Positions 9,109-18,452 of a stretch of DNA of 64,000 nucleotides are shown in pieces. Source of the DNA: CBDCME01 sp965218865 (lineage in GTDB: Bacteria > Pseudomonadota > Alphaproteobacteria > JAAXGF01); contig CBDCME010000081.1 in assembly GCA_965218865.1 (NCBI GenBank), positions 74,978 through 138,977 on the forward strand, read 5' to 3'. Every line of letters starts with the position of its first letter. Positions within the stretch are counted from its first letter, which is position 1. The notes beneath the pieces are model-generated. The model saw only the letters and a list, made by a program, of their open reading frames with translations. It was not told where the DNA came from and made no database searches. Position numbers and translations under genes: made by a program.

Positions 9109-9799
9109 CTAGCTCGACGCGAGGGCGAAAATTTCTTGCTCCGCGGCGACGCCGCGCAAACGATAATGCCCGAGCGAAACGAGGTCGCCCCCGTAGGCCC
9201 CTCGGCCGAAAAAAGCATCGACCGGCCCAGGATCTTGTACAATCCCTCGATGCGCGAGGTGACGTTGACCTTGTCGCCCACGACCGTGAAATCGAGGCGT
9301 TCCGGGGTGCCGACGTTGCCGTACATGATCGTTCCGAGGTGAAGGCCCACGCCGAAATCCAGGGCCGTGTCGCCAACCGCCGCGCGCCCCTCGTTCCACC
9401 CGGCGACGCGCTGTTGGGCGTCGAGGGCGGCCGCCATGGCGCGGGCACAGGCCTCCTCCGTGCCCCGCTCCCGTTCGTCGATGGGAAAGATCGCCAGGAC
9501 CGCGTCGCCGATGAATTTGAGGGCCTCGCCGCCGTGGGCGAGAACCGCCATGCAATCGAAATATTGGTTGAGGAGCGCCAAGTATTCCTCGACCCGGGCG
9601 GCGCCACGGCGCCAGGCGACGCGAAGACTTGCGGATGGAGCGTGCGCACCAGGAGGTTGAGTCGCATCAAGGTCATCCCAGCCGCCACCAGGGAAGCCGC
9701 AATTCCGGCGACCAGATTGGGCCCGGATCGGCAACGCCAGGCTTCGCGGAAGAGCCAGTCGGTAAACGGTTGGGCCGCGCAGACGCGCGCCTCGCCAGC
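9109..9799 (-). pseudogene. class III adenylate/guanylate cyclase remnant
   Basis: The N-terminal block PNLVAGIAASLVAAGMTLMR followed by LNLLVRTLHPQVF matches the start of a common cyclase type. It then shifts frame to EEYLALLNQYFDCMAVLAHG, IGDAVLAIF, and RLDFTVVGDKVNVTSRIEGL from the catalytic domain. After a further frameshift it ends with YRLRGVAAEQEIFALASS. The first metal-binding aspartate region (DLRGFT-like) and about 150-200 residues around it are missing. The remnant could not make cAMP. Confidence 0.7.
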
Positions 9800-10206
9800 C
9801 TGGTGGAACAGCTTTTCGCCGTCGGCGAACCAGCCGTCCATCCGGCTCCAGTCGAAGGCGATAAGTTGCCTGATCTCGACCGCGTCCTCGAACGGCCGTA
9901 CTCCAGACCGCGTTCTCGGTCGATTTACCCTCGGCCGACAGCGTCCAGTAAGAGGCAATGGGGTTGGTGGTCGCTGCGGCGGAGCAGGTCCATGCGAACG
10001 GCGCGGCGGGGAAAATAATAAACCGGGGGCAGGCGGGTTTCCCGCAGGATCACCGCCTCGCGGCTGTCGGCGACGGCGCGGCCGTTGAAAACGACGCCGA
10101 CCCGTTTTCCACAGGGTTCGATACTCATGCGGTAATCGGCCGTCGCCTTGCCCTCCCATGGTCTCGTTCGCCCACGACCATACATCAGGCCGGGGCACCA
10201 CGGCAC
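9800..10206 (-). pseudogene. DUF427-domain protein remnant
   Basis: The first frame reads VGVVFNGRAVADSREAVILR then PPVYYFPRRAVRMDLL and DHQPHC, a typical DUF427 N-terminal half. The second frame gives SYWTLSAEGKSTENAVWS, and the third gives RPFEDAVEIRQLIAFDWSRM and DGWFADGEKLFH, completing the domain. Two frameshifts, near 9960 and 9905, make the gene non-functional as written. DUF427 proteins are small and of unproven function. The cyclase remnant follows directly on the same strand. Confidence 0.7.
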
Positions 10207-10394
10207 CCGTCCCGGGTCACGCTATCGCCGCCCTAATTGGCCGGCAAGCGTGTTCGAACATGCCCCGCGGCAATTTCGGATTTGTTATGGGAAAATTAGT
10301 GTGATCTGGAATTCCGTTTGGGCGATGTCGTTGATCGACCTCCTAATCATTGGGGGGGCAGTTTACTCTATCCGGGAAATCACGGAGAATTGCA

Positions 10395-10622
10395 GTGTCG
10401 GGTGATCGTGACCATTATCTCAAACGCGAACTTTATCGGCTCGTTCAGACCGATCTGAGGATCTTCGACTTCCTCCAAGACGGTTCCCTCGACGGGTTGT
10501 GGTATTGGGACATGGAGAATCCTCGTGAAGAATGGCTGAGCCCGCGCTTCAAGGAGCTGTTCGGCTACGCCGACGACGAAGTCCCTAACACTTCGGATTG
10601 GTGGCAGGAAAACATGAAATAG
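10395..10622 (+). pseudogene. PAS-domain fragment (truncated sensor protein)
   Basis: A 75-residue open frame starts at a GTG preceded by GGAGA at good spacing (MSGDRDHYLKRELYRLVQTD). It contains a PAS-like core (GLWYWDMENPREEWLSPRF, then FKELFGYADDEVPN) and stops at WWQENMK. PAS domains of histidine kinases and diguanylate cyclases run longer and are followed by output domains; none is present in the 210 bases before IS5 copy 1. I take it as the N-terminal stump of a signalling protein. Confidence 0.55.
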
Positions 10623-10832
10623 TGCGCGAAATAACCTTGCCACAGGAAAGCGAATGGCGTGCTCGCCGAAAGGGGTCTGGTCGAATCCCAGAACGTCGAA
10701 GGACTGCTCTGGTGCGAGGTCGACTTAACCTCACCGTCTCCAACTCACCCGCAAACTCTTCGCCGGACCAGCGGCGACCGATTGGCCCCCTCCCGGTTTC
10801 GAAACGGCCGGATGACGGTGGTCCGATACATA

Positions 10833-12398
10833 GTCGTCCGTGAAGAACCCTGATTTCAAGCTGAAGCGGCGATTGGGTTTGCGGTGGGGTGTGAGATGTC
10901 GCTGAGGAGCGCGGCCAGGATTTGGACAAACAAACGCCTCAGCCATTTGAGGACAAGGCGGTAGTTGTAGCCGGCGCCGGCGAGGATGGCGTTGATCTTG
11001 TCGCCGTCGCGGCCTTTGAGGAAGTTGCGCCCCAGCCTGCCATCGCTCTTGAGATGTCCGATCACGGCCTCGACGGCGGAGCGCCGCCTGAGCTCCTTCT
11101 TGATCGTCGGCGTGATGCCGCGTTTCTGGCCTGATCTAAAGACGCGGTGTTTGTTGGGGTAATCGTGGCCCTGGTATCCCTTGTCGACATAGATGCGCTC
11201 GGCCGATATCCCCGTCCAGCGTTCCATCTCTTCGATCACCTGCCTCAAGGTGTGGCCATCATAGGGATTGCCGTGGAAGGCCTTGACGTGGGCGACGAAC
11301 TGGCCGCCGGGGGGGCGGAAATTGGTCGCCGCCACGGAGACCTTGCAGCCGAACTCGTACGGCTTGTGCGCCTTCCCTTTGCCGATGCATTCGACCTCGG
11401 GCGCGTGGAGCGAATAGACCTTGGGCAAGGGGTCGCGCCGCTTCTGGGTCGACACCCGCTCGGCCAGCCACAAGGGGCGGCGGAAGGTATCCCGTAGGCT
11501 CTCCTCCTGGGCCGTCTTGCGGCGGATGTCGCGGACGGTGCGCCCGAGATAGGTCTTGAGCTTGCGCAGGGCCTTGTTGGCCCGCTTGTGCTGTTTGGCA
11601 TGGCGGTAGCGGCCTTGCATGATCAACGCCCTCTTGCCCAGGCGGGTATAGGACTGACGCAGGGCAATGCCGTGCTCCCGTGCCAGTCGCACCAGCCGCT
11701 CGCGGGCTCGTTGCATCAGTTTGGCGTCGGTCGGAAAGGCAATCGCCTTCTCTTGTACGGTGGTGTCCACCGTCACCCGCTCGAGGTCCTTCTCCCGCAG
11801 CGCCCCCACCCGGTGGGCCACGGCCAGGCTCTCCTGGAATACCTTCTCCAAACCTTCCGGCCCGATCCGGTCCCGCCACCGGGTCATCGACGAGCGCTCC
11901 ATGGGCAGCTCATGCTGAAAGTACTCTTCGCCGCAGAAGCACTGGAAGTATGGGTCGTAGACCCAGCGCTCGCAGACCTCCTCATCCGAGAGATCGAACA
12001 TATGCTTGAGGATGTGCAGCCCAACCATCAACCGCGTCGGGACCCCCGGCCGACCCTCCTCCGAATACAAGGCTTCATAGGTCTCGTCGAAGAAAGTCCA
12101 CGCGATCCGGCCCCCCAACACCACCAACTCGTGGCGCAGGTTGATGATGTTTTCGAACCGCGAGCGGAACAGGTCCTCTATTCCCGATGACACCTTGCGC
12201 GATGGCTTCATCACAGTTCTCCAATCCCAATCGACGGGAGCAGAGAATCACGTTCCGCAACGGAAGGGAATCCCCAAAATCAATTATTTCAAATCGCAAG
12301 CTTTTCAGGCCCAAAATCCGTTTTCTTGCAAATCCGATTACTTCGCCAAACCGAAAGAGCTACCAACATCAGCCGCTTACACGTTCTTCACGGGCGAC
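10833..12398 (-). mobile_element. IS5-like element, copy 1 (1566 bp, intact)
   Basis: The ends are GTCGTCCGTGAAGAAC (left) and the complement of GTCGCCCGTGAAGAAC (right). The 6 bp sequence TACATA flanks both sides (10827-10832 and 12399-12404), an apparent target duplication. The same 1566 bp length recurs in copies 2, 4 and 5. Confidence 0.92.
10856..12214 (-). CDS. IS5-like DDE transposase (DUF772 N-terminus)
   Basis: A 452-residue transposase. The N-terminal third is the DUF772/InsH-type domain (GRPGVPTRLMVGLHILKHMF, then FQCFCGEEYFQHELP). The catalytic motifs are VTVDTTVQEKAIAFPTD, IYVDKGYQGHDY, and AVIGHLKSDGRLGRNFLKG. The start is MMKPSRKVSSG, with GGAGAACTGTG just upstream. The product mobilises only its own element. 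It differs from the other copies by a few residues (NFRPPGGQF here, NSRPPGGQF elsewhere). Confidence 0.92.
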   Translation of the reverse strand: MMKPSRKVSSGIEDLFRSRFENIINLRHELVVLGGRIAWTFFDETYEALYSEEGRPGVPTRLMVGLHILKHMFDLSDEEVCERWVYDPYFQCFCGEEYFQHELPMERSSMTRWRDRIGPEGLEKVFQESLAVAHRVGALREKDLERVTVDTTVQEKAIAFPTDAKLMQRARERLVRLAREHGIALRQSYTRLGKRALIMQGRYRHAKQHKRANKALRKLKTYLGRTVRDIRRKTAQEESLRDTFRRPLWLAERVSTQKRRDPLPKVYSLHAPEVECIGKGKAHKPYEFGCKVSVAATNFRPPGGQFVAHVKAFHGNPYDGHTLRQVIEEMERWTGISAERIYVDKGYQGHDYPNKHRVFRSGQKRGITPTIKKELRRRSAVEAVIGHLKSDGRLGRNFLKGRDGDKINAILAGAGYNYRLVLKWLRRLFVQILAALLSDISHPTANPIAASA

Positions 12399-12480
12399 TA
12401 CATAGCTTTCGCGCCACGAACACGGTCGTGAGTGTCTGATTACACCCGTTCAGGATGGTCGATCCAACCGGCAAGCGCCG

Positions 12481-14720
12481 TCAGGCCGATCGGACGAAGC
12501 TGCCGATGACCCTTTTTTCGCCGGCCTTCTCGAAGGCGATCCGCAGGCGGTCGCCCTCGACCTCGGTGACCCGGCCGTAACCGAATTTCTGGTGGAAGAC
12601 GCGTTCGCCGACCGTGAAGGCCCGGGAGGCTCCGGCATCCTTTGGGCCGCAGCCTCGATGACCGGGGGGCCGCGAACGCGGCTGGGGAAGGAAACGAAAT
12701 CGCTCTTATCGCCATAAAAGGCGCCATCGTCGGGAGACGGGGGGGGCCGCTGCTCGATGTGGGCGGGCGGCAACTCGTCGATGAAGCGTGACGGCAATCC
12801 ACTATGGGAATGATTGTAGAGCCGGCGCGAGCCGGCGAACAGGATATGGGCTCGGCGGCGGGCCCGGGTGAGGCCGACGTAGGCGAGCCGTCGTTCCTCC
12901 TCCAGCCCGGCGCCGCCTTTTTCCTCCAGCGCCCGCTGGTGCGGAAACAGACCTTCCTCCCAACCGGGCAGGAAGACGGTATCGAATTCCAGTCCCTTGG
13001 CCCCGTGCAGGGTCATCAGGTTGACCATGTCGCCGTCGGACGAGTCGTCGGCGTCCATGACCAGGCTCACGTGTTCGAGAAATCCGTTCAGGTTTTCAAA
13101 CTCCGCCAAGGCCTGGACGAGTTCCTTGAGATTCTCGAGGCGGCCCGGCGCGGTCGGCGATTTGTCGTTCTGCCACATGGCGGTGTAGCCCGATTCGTCG
13201 AGCATCAGTTCGACGACCTCGACATGGGGCATCAAATCCAATTGCACCCGCCACCGCTCGAAGCTTTCGATCAGGCGGCCCAGGGACCCCCGCGCCCTCG
13301 GCTTCAGCTCGTCGGTCTCGACCGCCAGCCGCGCCGCCTGCTCCAGGGGGCAGCGCCGATCCCGGGCGATGCGGTGCAGCAATTGCAGGCTGGCCTGACC
13401 CAGGCCGCGCTTGGGCAGGTTGACGATTCTCTCGAACGCCAGGTCGTCGGCCGGCTGCACGGTGACCCGCATGTAGGCGACGGCGTCGCGTATCTCCTGG
13501 CGTTCGTAGAAACGGAGCGCGCCGATGACCCGATAGGGCAGGCCGATGGTGACGAAGCGCTCCTCGAAGGCCCGGGTTTGAAAACCTGCCCGCACCAGAA
13601 CCGCGATCTCGGCCAGGCGATGGCCGCCGCGCCCCAGGGCCTCGATCTCCTCGCCGACGACGCGGGCCTCCTCGTCGCCGTCCCAGGTGCCCTGGACGAT
13701 GACGCGGTCGCCGCCGGGGATATCGGTCCACAGGGTCTTGCCCAGGCGCCCGGCGTTGCGCGAGATCAGTCCCGAGGCGGCGGCGAGGATATGGTGGGTG
13801 GAGCGATAGTTGCGCTCCAGACGAATCACCTGGGCGCCCTCGAAGTCCTTCTCGAACTTCAGGATGTTGCCGACCTCGGCGCCGCGCCAGCCGTAGATCG
13901 ACTGATCGTCGTCGCCGACGCAACAGATGTTGCGGTGGCCCTGGGCCAGAAGGCGCAGCCACAGATATTGCCCCACGTTGGTGTCCTGGTACTCGTCGAC
14001 CAGGATGTAGCGGAAGCGCCGCTGGTAGACTTCCAGAACGTCGGGACGCGTGGTGAACAGCACGAGATTATAAAGAAGCAGGTCGCCGAAGTCGGCCGCG
14101 TTCAAGGTCACCAAGCGCTCCTGGTAGGCACGGTAAAGGGCGACCGCGCGGCCGTTGGCGAAGTCGCTCGCTTCCGCCGCGGTGACCCGATCGGGCATCA
14201 GGCCACGGTCCTTCCAGCGCTGGATGATGGCCAACAAGGCCCGCGCCGGCCAACGCTTCTCGTCGATGTTCTCGGCCCTCAGCACCTGGCGCGCGAGGCG
14301 CAACTGGTCGTCGACGTCGATGATCGTGAAGTTCGGCTCCAGGCCGACCAGGGCCGCGTGGCGGCGAAGGATTCGGGCGCCGAGGGCGTGAAAGGTTCCG
14401 AACCACAGTCCCGCGGCGCTGCGGCCGATGAGGGCCTCGACCCGGCCGATCATCTCCCGCGCCGCCTTGTTGGTGAAGGTGACCGCCAGGACCTGTCCCG
14501 GCATCGCGCGCCCGCTCAACAGAATATGAGCGAGTCGCGTCGTCAGCACCCGGGTCTTGCCGGTGCCGGCCCCGGCCAGCACCAAAACCGGACCTTCGGT
14601 CGCGTCGACGGCGGCGCGCTGCGGCGGGTTGAGCGCGGCGAGATAATCCGCCCCGGCACCCGGCGATTCCGCCTCGGGCGCCGGCGTGGCCTCGGCGCCA
14701 CGATCGAGGGCATTGGTCAT
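12481..14720 (-). CDS. UvrD/PcrA-type superfamily 1A DNA helicase, C-terminal tail frameshifted
   Basis: ATP-dependent 3'-5' helicase of nucleotide-excision and mismatch repair and replication restart. The start chosen is ATG 14720 (MTNALDRGAEATP); the open frame extends upstream to 14918 without family support. Motifs are Q/LNPPQRAAV, Walker A AGAGTGKT near residue 50, VTFTNKAAREM, LVDEYQDTN, GDDDQSIYGWRGA, LERNYRST, LMTLHGAKGLEF and VGLTRARRRAHI. The helicase core is complete. Near 12655 one base is missing. The family's C-terminal Tudor-like tail (FTVGERVFHQKFGYGRVTEV to GSFVRSA, stop at 12481) is then in the -1 frame, while the main frame runs to 12450 with an unrelated arginine- and serine-rich tail. 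That tail contacts RNA polymerase in relatives, so transcription coupling would be affected. Confidence 0.88.
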
Positions 14721-15014
14721 GACAAACCCGTTTATTCCCCAAAGGATGGGTAGGATCACGAATATACCCCAACATGTTGTGAGTACGCGAGTCCCTCCGG
14801 CCGAGCGGAAGCGCGATAATCCGGCGCCGGAGACTCCCGGCGAAAAGTGGCCGCGGATGGAGGTGAGCACAAAACTCGCCCGACGGGATGAGGGAGTAAA
14901 TCTTCCCCAATACCACAAATATTAACAGGGACTGGATTCAATTTGTTTGTAATATTAAGACGTATTGCGACAAGGCGTTAAGTTAATTTTAAATTTATTC
15001 CATTACTTCTATGA

Positions 15015-15155
15015 GAGTATGTTCGAAAACTCGCGGCATCGGCCCTCTCCCCCTCCCGGCCACCCATATCAGCATACTCTCGTGGGTGGCCGGGAGGGGG
15101 AGAGGGCCGGAACAGACGCAAAAAATGCGCGGACGCGCATTTTCGATAAAGTCAC
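15015..15155 (+). repeat. MITE-like element M1
   Basis: A 141 bp non-coding element flanked by TGA on both sides. Left end GAGTATGTTCGAAAA, right end complementary to GTGACTTTATCGAAAA. It contains inverted arms CCCTCTCCCCCTCCCGGCC and GGCCGGGAGGGGGAGAGGG around a short loop. It also has a second hairpin AAAATGCGC-GTCC-GCGCATTTT (complement strand) near its right end. The right end lies 24 bases before the PilZ start. Confidence 0.85.
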
Positions 15156-15178
15156 TGAGAGACATTGAAAATGTTGGC

Positions 15179-15571
15179 ATGTTCACGGCGATGAAAAAAG
15201 ATATATCCGAGACGATCGAAGTGATTCCGGTGGACACATGTCCCGCCCACGCCGTCACCCAACCCGAGACCGCCTCGATGGTGGCGGAAGGTTTCGAGGA
15301 AAAGCGGCGCTATCAACGGGTCCAAACCGAGTGGACCGCGGAAATATGGGACGGGGACAAGCTGTCGGCCGCGGACGTTCTGGATATGTCGGTCAATGGG
15401 GCGAAACTCCGCGTGAAGGGGGCGATTCCGGAAAGCGCGCGATTCAAGATCAAGATCAACGGGCTGGGCGATCTCTGCGCGATCGTGCGTTGGCGCAAGG
15501 GGACCACGATGGGCGTCCAATTCGACGAGAACCCGCACGAGATCGCGCGCCGTTTCGTACTGCCCGTATAG
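15179..15571 (+). CDS. PilZ-domain protein
   Basis: About 130 residues. The first 40 are variable; the PilZ domain then starts with EKRRYQRVQTEWTAEIW, whose R-x-x-x-R motif contacts cyclic di-GMP. The second signature is present as DMSVNGAKLRVKG (D-x-S-x-x-G). It ends VGVQFDE-type (MGVQFDENPHEIARRFVLP). It probably binds c-di-GMP and modulates motility, surface attachment or polysaccharide output. The start could be 15179 (MFTAMKKD) or 15191 (MKKDISET); no strong ribosome site is visible. The gene is a single unit bracketed by MITE M1 and its partial copy, and the 5' leader lies within or next to M1. Confidence 0.8.
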   Translation: MFTAMKKDISETIEVIPVDTCPAHAVTQPETASMVAEGFEEKRRYQRVQTEWTAEIWDGDKLSAADVLDMSVNGAKLRVKGAIPESARFKIKINGLGDLCAIVRWRKGTTMGVQFDENPHEIARRFVLPV

Positions 15572-15607
15572 GTTGGAAGGGCGGCCACCCGGCACGCTCG
15601 CTAGGGC

Positions 15608-15664
15608 GAGAGGGCCGGAACAGACGCAAAAAATGCGCGGACGCGCATTTTCGATAAAGTCACT
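15608..15664 (+). repeat. partial MITE copy (M1b), right end only
   Basis: 57 bp identical to the right part of M1, from GAGAGGGCCGGAACAGACGC through the short hairpin to CGATAAAGTCACT. The CGATAAAG variant is found only in M1 and this copy, so one derives from the other by local duplication around the PilZ gene. Confidence 0.8.
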
Positions 15665-15768
15665 AACATCAGAAGATGCCGGCCGAGCCTCGGAACAGGC
15701 GTCATGGATCGTTTGGCCGACGGGTCGTCTTGACAGCGACCCGCGGCGGGAATTAGCGTCGCCGTTCG

Positions 15769-16314
15769 ATGTCCCTTCCGGATTCCCCTTTCAAGCGATG
15801 GCCGCGACTGCGCCGACGGCGGTTTCTTGTCGCTTCGCTGATCACCACTGGCGCCGCGACGGTCTGGGACGCGCTGCGGGCGGTCGCCGGGCCGCTGAAG
15901 CCGAGCCGGGATCCGTTGGCCTCTCTGGCCGCTTTCCTGGACACCCTGATCCCGGCCGATGACTCGAGTCCGGGCGCCGGCGAGGTCGGCGTGGCCTGGG
16001 AGCTGATCCGCCAGGGACAGTCGCGGTCCCGCCTTGGCCAGCTCCTGCGACGGGGTTGCGCCTGGCTCGATCGGGAGGCGGTCGCCCTGGGCGGTGTCGA
16101 TTTCGATTCCCTGGGTCGGGACCAGCGCGAGGCCGTGGTCCGACGGGCGGCCGAAGCCGAGCGACGGAGCCTGCCGCGAGTATTTTTCGACCAGGTCTGT
16201 CAACGCAACTTTCGTCACTATTACGCCCGACCCGAAACGTGGCCGTCCCTGGGGTACGGCGGGCCGCCCCAGCCGGACGGATTCCCCGACCACGCCCAAC
16301 CGCCCCGAACCTGA
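15769..16314 (+). CDS. gluconate 2-dehydrogenase subunit 3 family protein (Tat-exported)
   Basis: A 181-residue small subunit. The N-terminus RLRRRRFLVASLITTGAA is a twin-arginine-type signal. The mature part DPLASLAAFLDTLIPADD, with LDTLIPAD followed by GVAWELI, is typical of the Gluconate_2-dh3 family. In relatives this subunit escorts the GMC flavoprotein through the Tat system and forms part of a periplasmic, membrane-bound sugar or alcohol dehydrogenase. Its stop overlaps the start of the GMC gene by one base (TGATG), which implies translational coupling. The cytochrome c subunit often found with this pair is absent here. Confidence 0.8.
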   Translation: MSLPDSPFKRWPRLRRRRFLVASLITTGAATVWDALRAVAGPLKPSRDPLASLAAFLDTLIPADDSSPGAGEVGVAWELIRQGQSRSRLGQLLRRGCAWLDREAVALGGVDFDSLGRDQREAVVRRAAEAERRSLPRVFFDQVCQRNFRHYYARPETWPSLGYGGPPQPDGFPDHAQPPRT

Positions 16315-18251
16315 TGGCCGATCCCGAATTCGACGCAGTCATCGTCGGTTCCGGCGCTGGGGGCGGTACCAGCGCCTGGGCCCTCGCCCACCGCGGGCTG
16401 AGTGTCCTGCTCCTCGAAGCGGGTCCGGCCTACGACCCCCTTACGGACTACCGGCTCGACAGCGATTCATGGGAGCGGGAATGCTTTCCGGCAAAGATCG
16501 ACACCAACGGGCGCCAGAGCATCGCGCCGCTCGAAACCTTGGACCCGAAGTGGGACGATCTCCGTTCGTGGAACCGAAACCTGGGCCGCTTCAACCGCGG
16601 CAAACAACGCCGGGCCTGGGGCTATCGGTACGTGGTCGGCCTCGGCGGCACCACTCTCCATTTCACGGGCGAGGCCCAGCGGCTGCATCCTCAGTCGATG
16701 AAGATGCGCAGCCGGTTCGGGGTCGCCGCGGACTGGCCGCTCGACTACGACGAGATCGAACCCTATTACCTCCAAGCCGAACGGCTGATCGGGGTGGCGG
16801 GACCGGCGGATGAGCCGACCCGGCCCCGGAGCGCGCCGTATCCCCTGCCGGAGCACCCTCTGAGCTACGCGGCCCGGAAAATCCAAACCGCCTGCCGGGA
16901 GATGGGGCAGCGCTGGGTGGCCAACGCGATGGCGGCGCTCTCGGCGCCCTACGACGGGCGTCCCGGCTGCAATTACTGCGGAAACTGCAATCGGGGCTGT
17001 CCCCGGCTCGACAAGGGCAGCGTCGACGTCACCTTCATCGCCAAGGCGCGGGAAACCGAACGCTGCGCGATCAAGACCGATTGCCAAGTGATTCGCCTCG
17101 CGGCCGGACCCGATGACCGGGTCACCGGGGTTCATTACATCGACGCGATGGGCGCCGAGCGGGTGGTGACGGGCCGCGCCGTCGTCGTCGCCTGCGGTGC
17201 CGTCGAGACGCCGCGTCTGCTGCTGGTTTCGGAAAACCAATTCGCCCCCGACGGCCTCGCCAACGAGTCGGGCCTGGTGGGGCGGAATTTCATGGAGACC
17301 CTGGCCTGGATCAGCAGCGGCCTGCACCCGGAACCGCTGGGCAGCCACCGGGGCCTGCCCGCGGACGCGATCTGCTGGGATTTCAACGCCCCCGACGCCA
17401 TCCCCGGGGTCGTCGGCGGTTGCCGCTTCAACCACGGCACCACCGAGGTCGGCCTCAACGGCCCGATCGCGTACGCCCAGAGGGTGGTGGGCGGCTGGGG
17501 CCGGCAACACAAGGCGGAGATGCGTTCCGCCTTTGGCCGGGTGCTGTCGATCGGCGCCATAGGCGAAAGCCCGCCGAACGAATATACATACGTCGACCTG
17601 GATCCGGAAAAACGCGACCGCTTTGGCCAGCCCCTGGCCCGCATCCACGCCCGCTGGGCCGAGAGCGACCTGCGCCGCCTGACCTTCATGGCCCGGACCG
17701 CGCGCGAGATGTTGCGGGCCTCCGGCGTCGAGGATGTGTTCGAGGAATTCGGCACTTATGACGGCTTCGACGCCACCCATGTCTTCGGCACCTGCCGCAT
17801 GGGTGACGATCCCGGCGATTCGGTCGTCGACCGTTTTTGCCGCAGTCACCGCTGGCGCAACCTATTCGTCGTCGACGGCAGCGTTTTTCCCAGCTCCGGC
17901 GGCGGCGAGGCGCCGTCGCTCACGATCGAGGCACTGGCGATCCGAACCGCCGCGCACCGGGGAAGCCGCATGCGAGACGGCGGTTATCCGGTCTTGGGGG
18001 GGTCGTCGTTCGTCGGCGACTCGAGCTCCTTGCCGTCGAGCTCGTTGTGCTCGCGGTCCGATTCGTGGCGGGTCGCGGCCACTTCGTCCTTGCGGCGGCG
18101 GCCGCGAGCCCGGTTCCGCGCCGCCTTCTTGACGGCCCGGTCGCGCGCGCGCCGCTTGCGGTATTGGTTGATGTTGATTACATCACCCATGTCTATCCAT
18201 CCCGGAGGCCAACGAAATCACCCTTGGTTTGGGAAAACCAACCAGCGATAG
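16314..18251 (+). CDS. GMC-family oxidoreductase
   Basis: FAD-dependent dehydrogenase, likely periplasmic, oxidising a sugar or alcohol with electron transfer to the respiratory chain. The N-terminal dinucleotide fold is VIVGSGAGGGTSAWALA with LLLEAGP. The central cysteine cluster is CNYCGNCNRGCPRLDKGS, and the C-terminal catalytic block contains ATHVFGTCRMG and VVDGSVFPSSGGGEAPSLT. The native end is expected soon after IEALAIRTAAHRG. The frame instead runs on about 85 codons with arginine- and serine-rich sequence antisense to the DUF4169 gene, so the original stop was probably lost to a frameshift in the G7 run near 17998. The start is fixed by the one-base overlap with the upstream small-subunit gene. 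Confidence 0.85.
   Translation: MADPEFDAVIVGSGAGGGTSAWALAHRGLSVLLLEAGPAYDPLTDYRLDSDSWERECFPAKIDTNGRQSIAPLETLDPKWDDLRSWNRNLGRFNRGKQRRAWGYRYVVGLGGTTLHFTGEAQRLHPQSMKMRSRFGVAADWPLDYDEIEPYYLQAERLIGVAGPADEPTRPRSAPYPLPEHPLSYAARKIQTACREMGQRWVANAMAALSAPYDGRPGCNYCGNCNRGCPRLDKGSVDVTFIAKARETERCAIKTDCQVIRLAAGPDDRVTGVHYIDAMGAERVVTGRAVVVACGAVETPRLLLVSENQFAPDGLANESGLVGRNFMETLAWISSGLHPEPLGSHRGLPADAICWDFNAPDAIPGVVGGCRFNHGTTEVGLNGPIAYAQRVVGGWGRQHKAEMRSAFGRVLSIGAIGESPPNEYTYVDLDPEKRDRFGQPLARIHARWAESDLRRLTFMARTAREMLRASGVEDVFEEFGTYDGFDATHVFGTCRMGDDPGDSVVDRFCRSHRWRNLFVVDGSVFPSSGGGEAPSLTIEALAIRTAAHRGSRMRDGGYPVLGGSSFVGDSSSLPSSSLCSRSDSWRVAATSSLRRRPRARFRAAFLTARSRARRLRYWLMLITSPMSIHPGGQRNHPWFGKTNQR
17984..18190 (-). CDS. 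DUF4169-family small protein
   Basis: A 68-residue highly basic protein, MGDVININQYRKRRARDRA, then KKAARNRARGRRRKDEVAAT. It matches the alphaproteobacterial DUF4169 pattern (MGDIVNLR..RK.RAR..A...A..NR...GR.K.E). Function is unknown. A GGGATGG ribosome site lies 6 bases before the ATG. It is convergent with and overlapped by the read-through end of the GMC gene. Confidence 0.75.
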   Translation of the reverse strand: MGDVININQYRKRRARDRAVKKAARNRARGRRRKDEVAATRHESDREHNELDGKELESPTNDDPPKTG

Positions 18252-18452
18252 ATTAACGCAAATGGGCGCCGGCGCCAACGGTCAGTTACGGCAACGAGCG
18301 CCGCCAGCGGATCGACCCCAAGACGTGATTCCTCGGTGTTGAAATTAAGTTGATCCATAAAATCGAGACTCCAGTGGTACGATGCTGGTCGTGATCGGAA
18401 CCCATCCGACGAGTTCGAACCGCTGACTCCGGAAGTCGCCCAGGGAGGCATT

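Noticed and set aside
12804..14753. 649-codon plus-strand ORF
   Set aside because: Antisense shadow of the UvrD-type helicase, which has all SF1 motifs; the plus-strand product has no recognisable domain.
15015..15155. MITE hairpins as Rho-independent terminators
   Set aside because: The stems are not followed by a T-run, most copies lie at gene starts, and TIRs with duplications explain them better.
16056..16313. upstream in-frame extension of the GMC protein
   Set aside because: It overlaps the Tat-signal small subunit in another frame; the ATG at 16314 coupled to the TGA is the family start.
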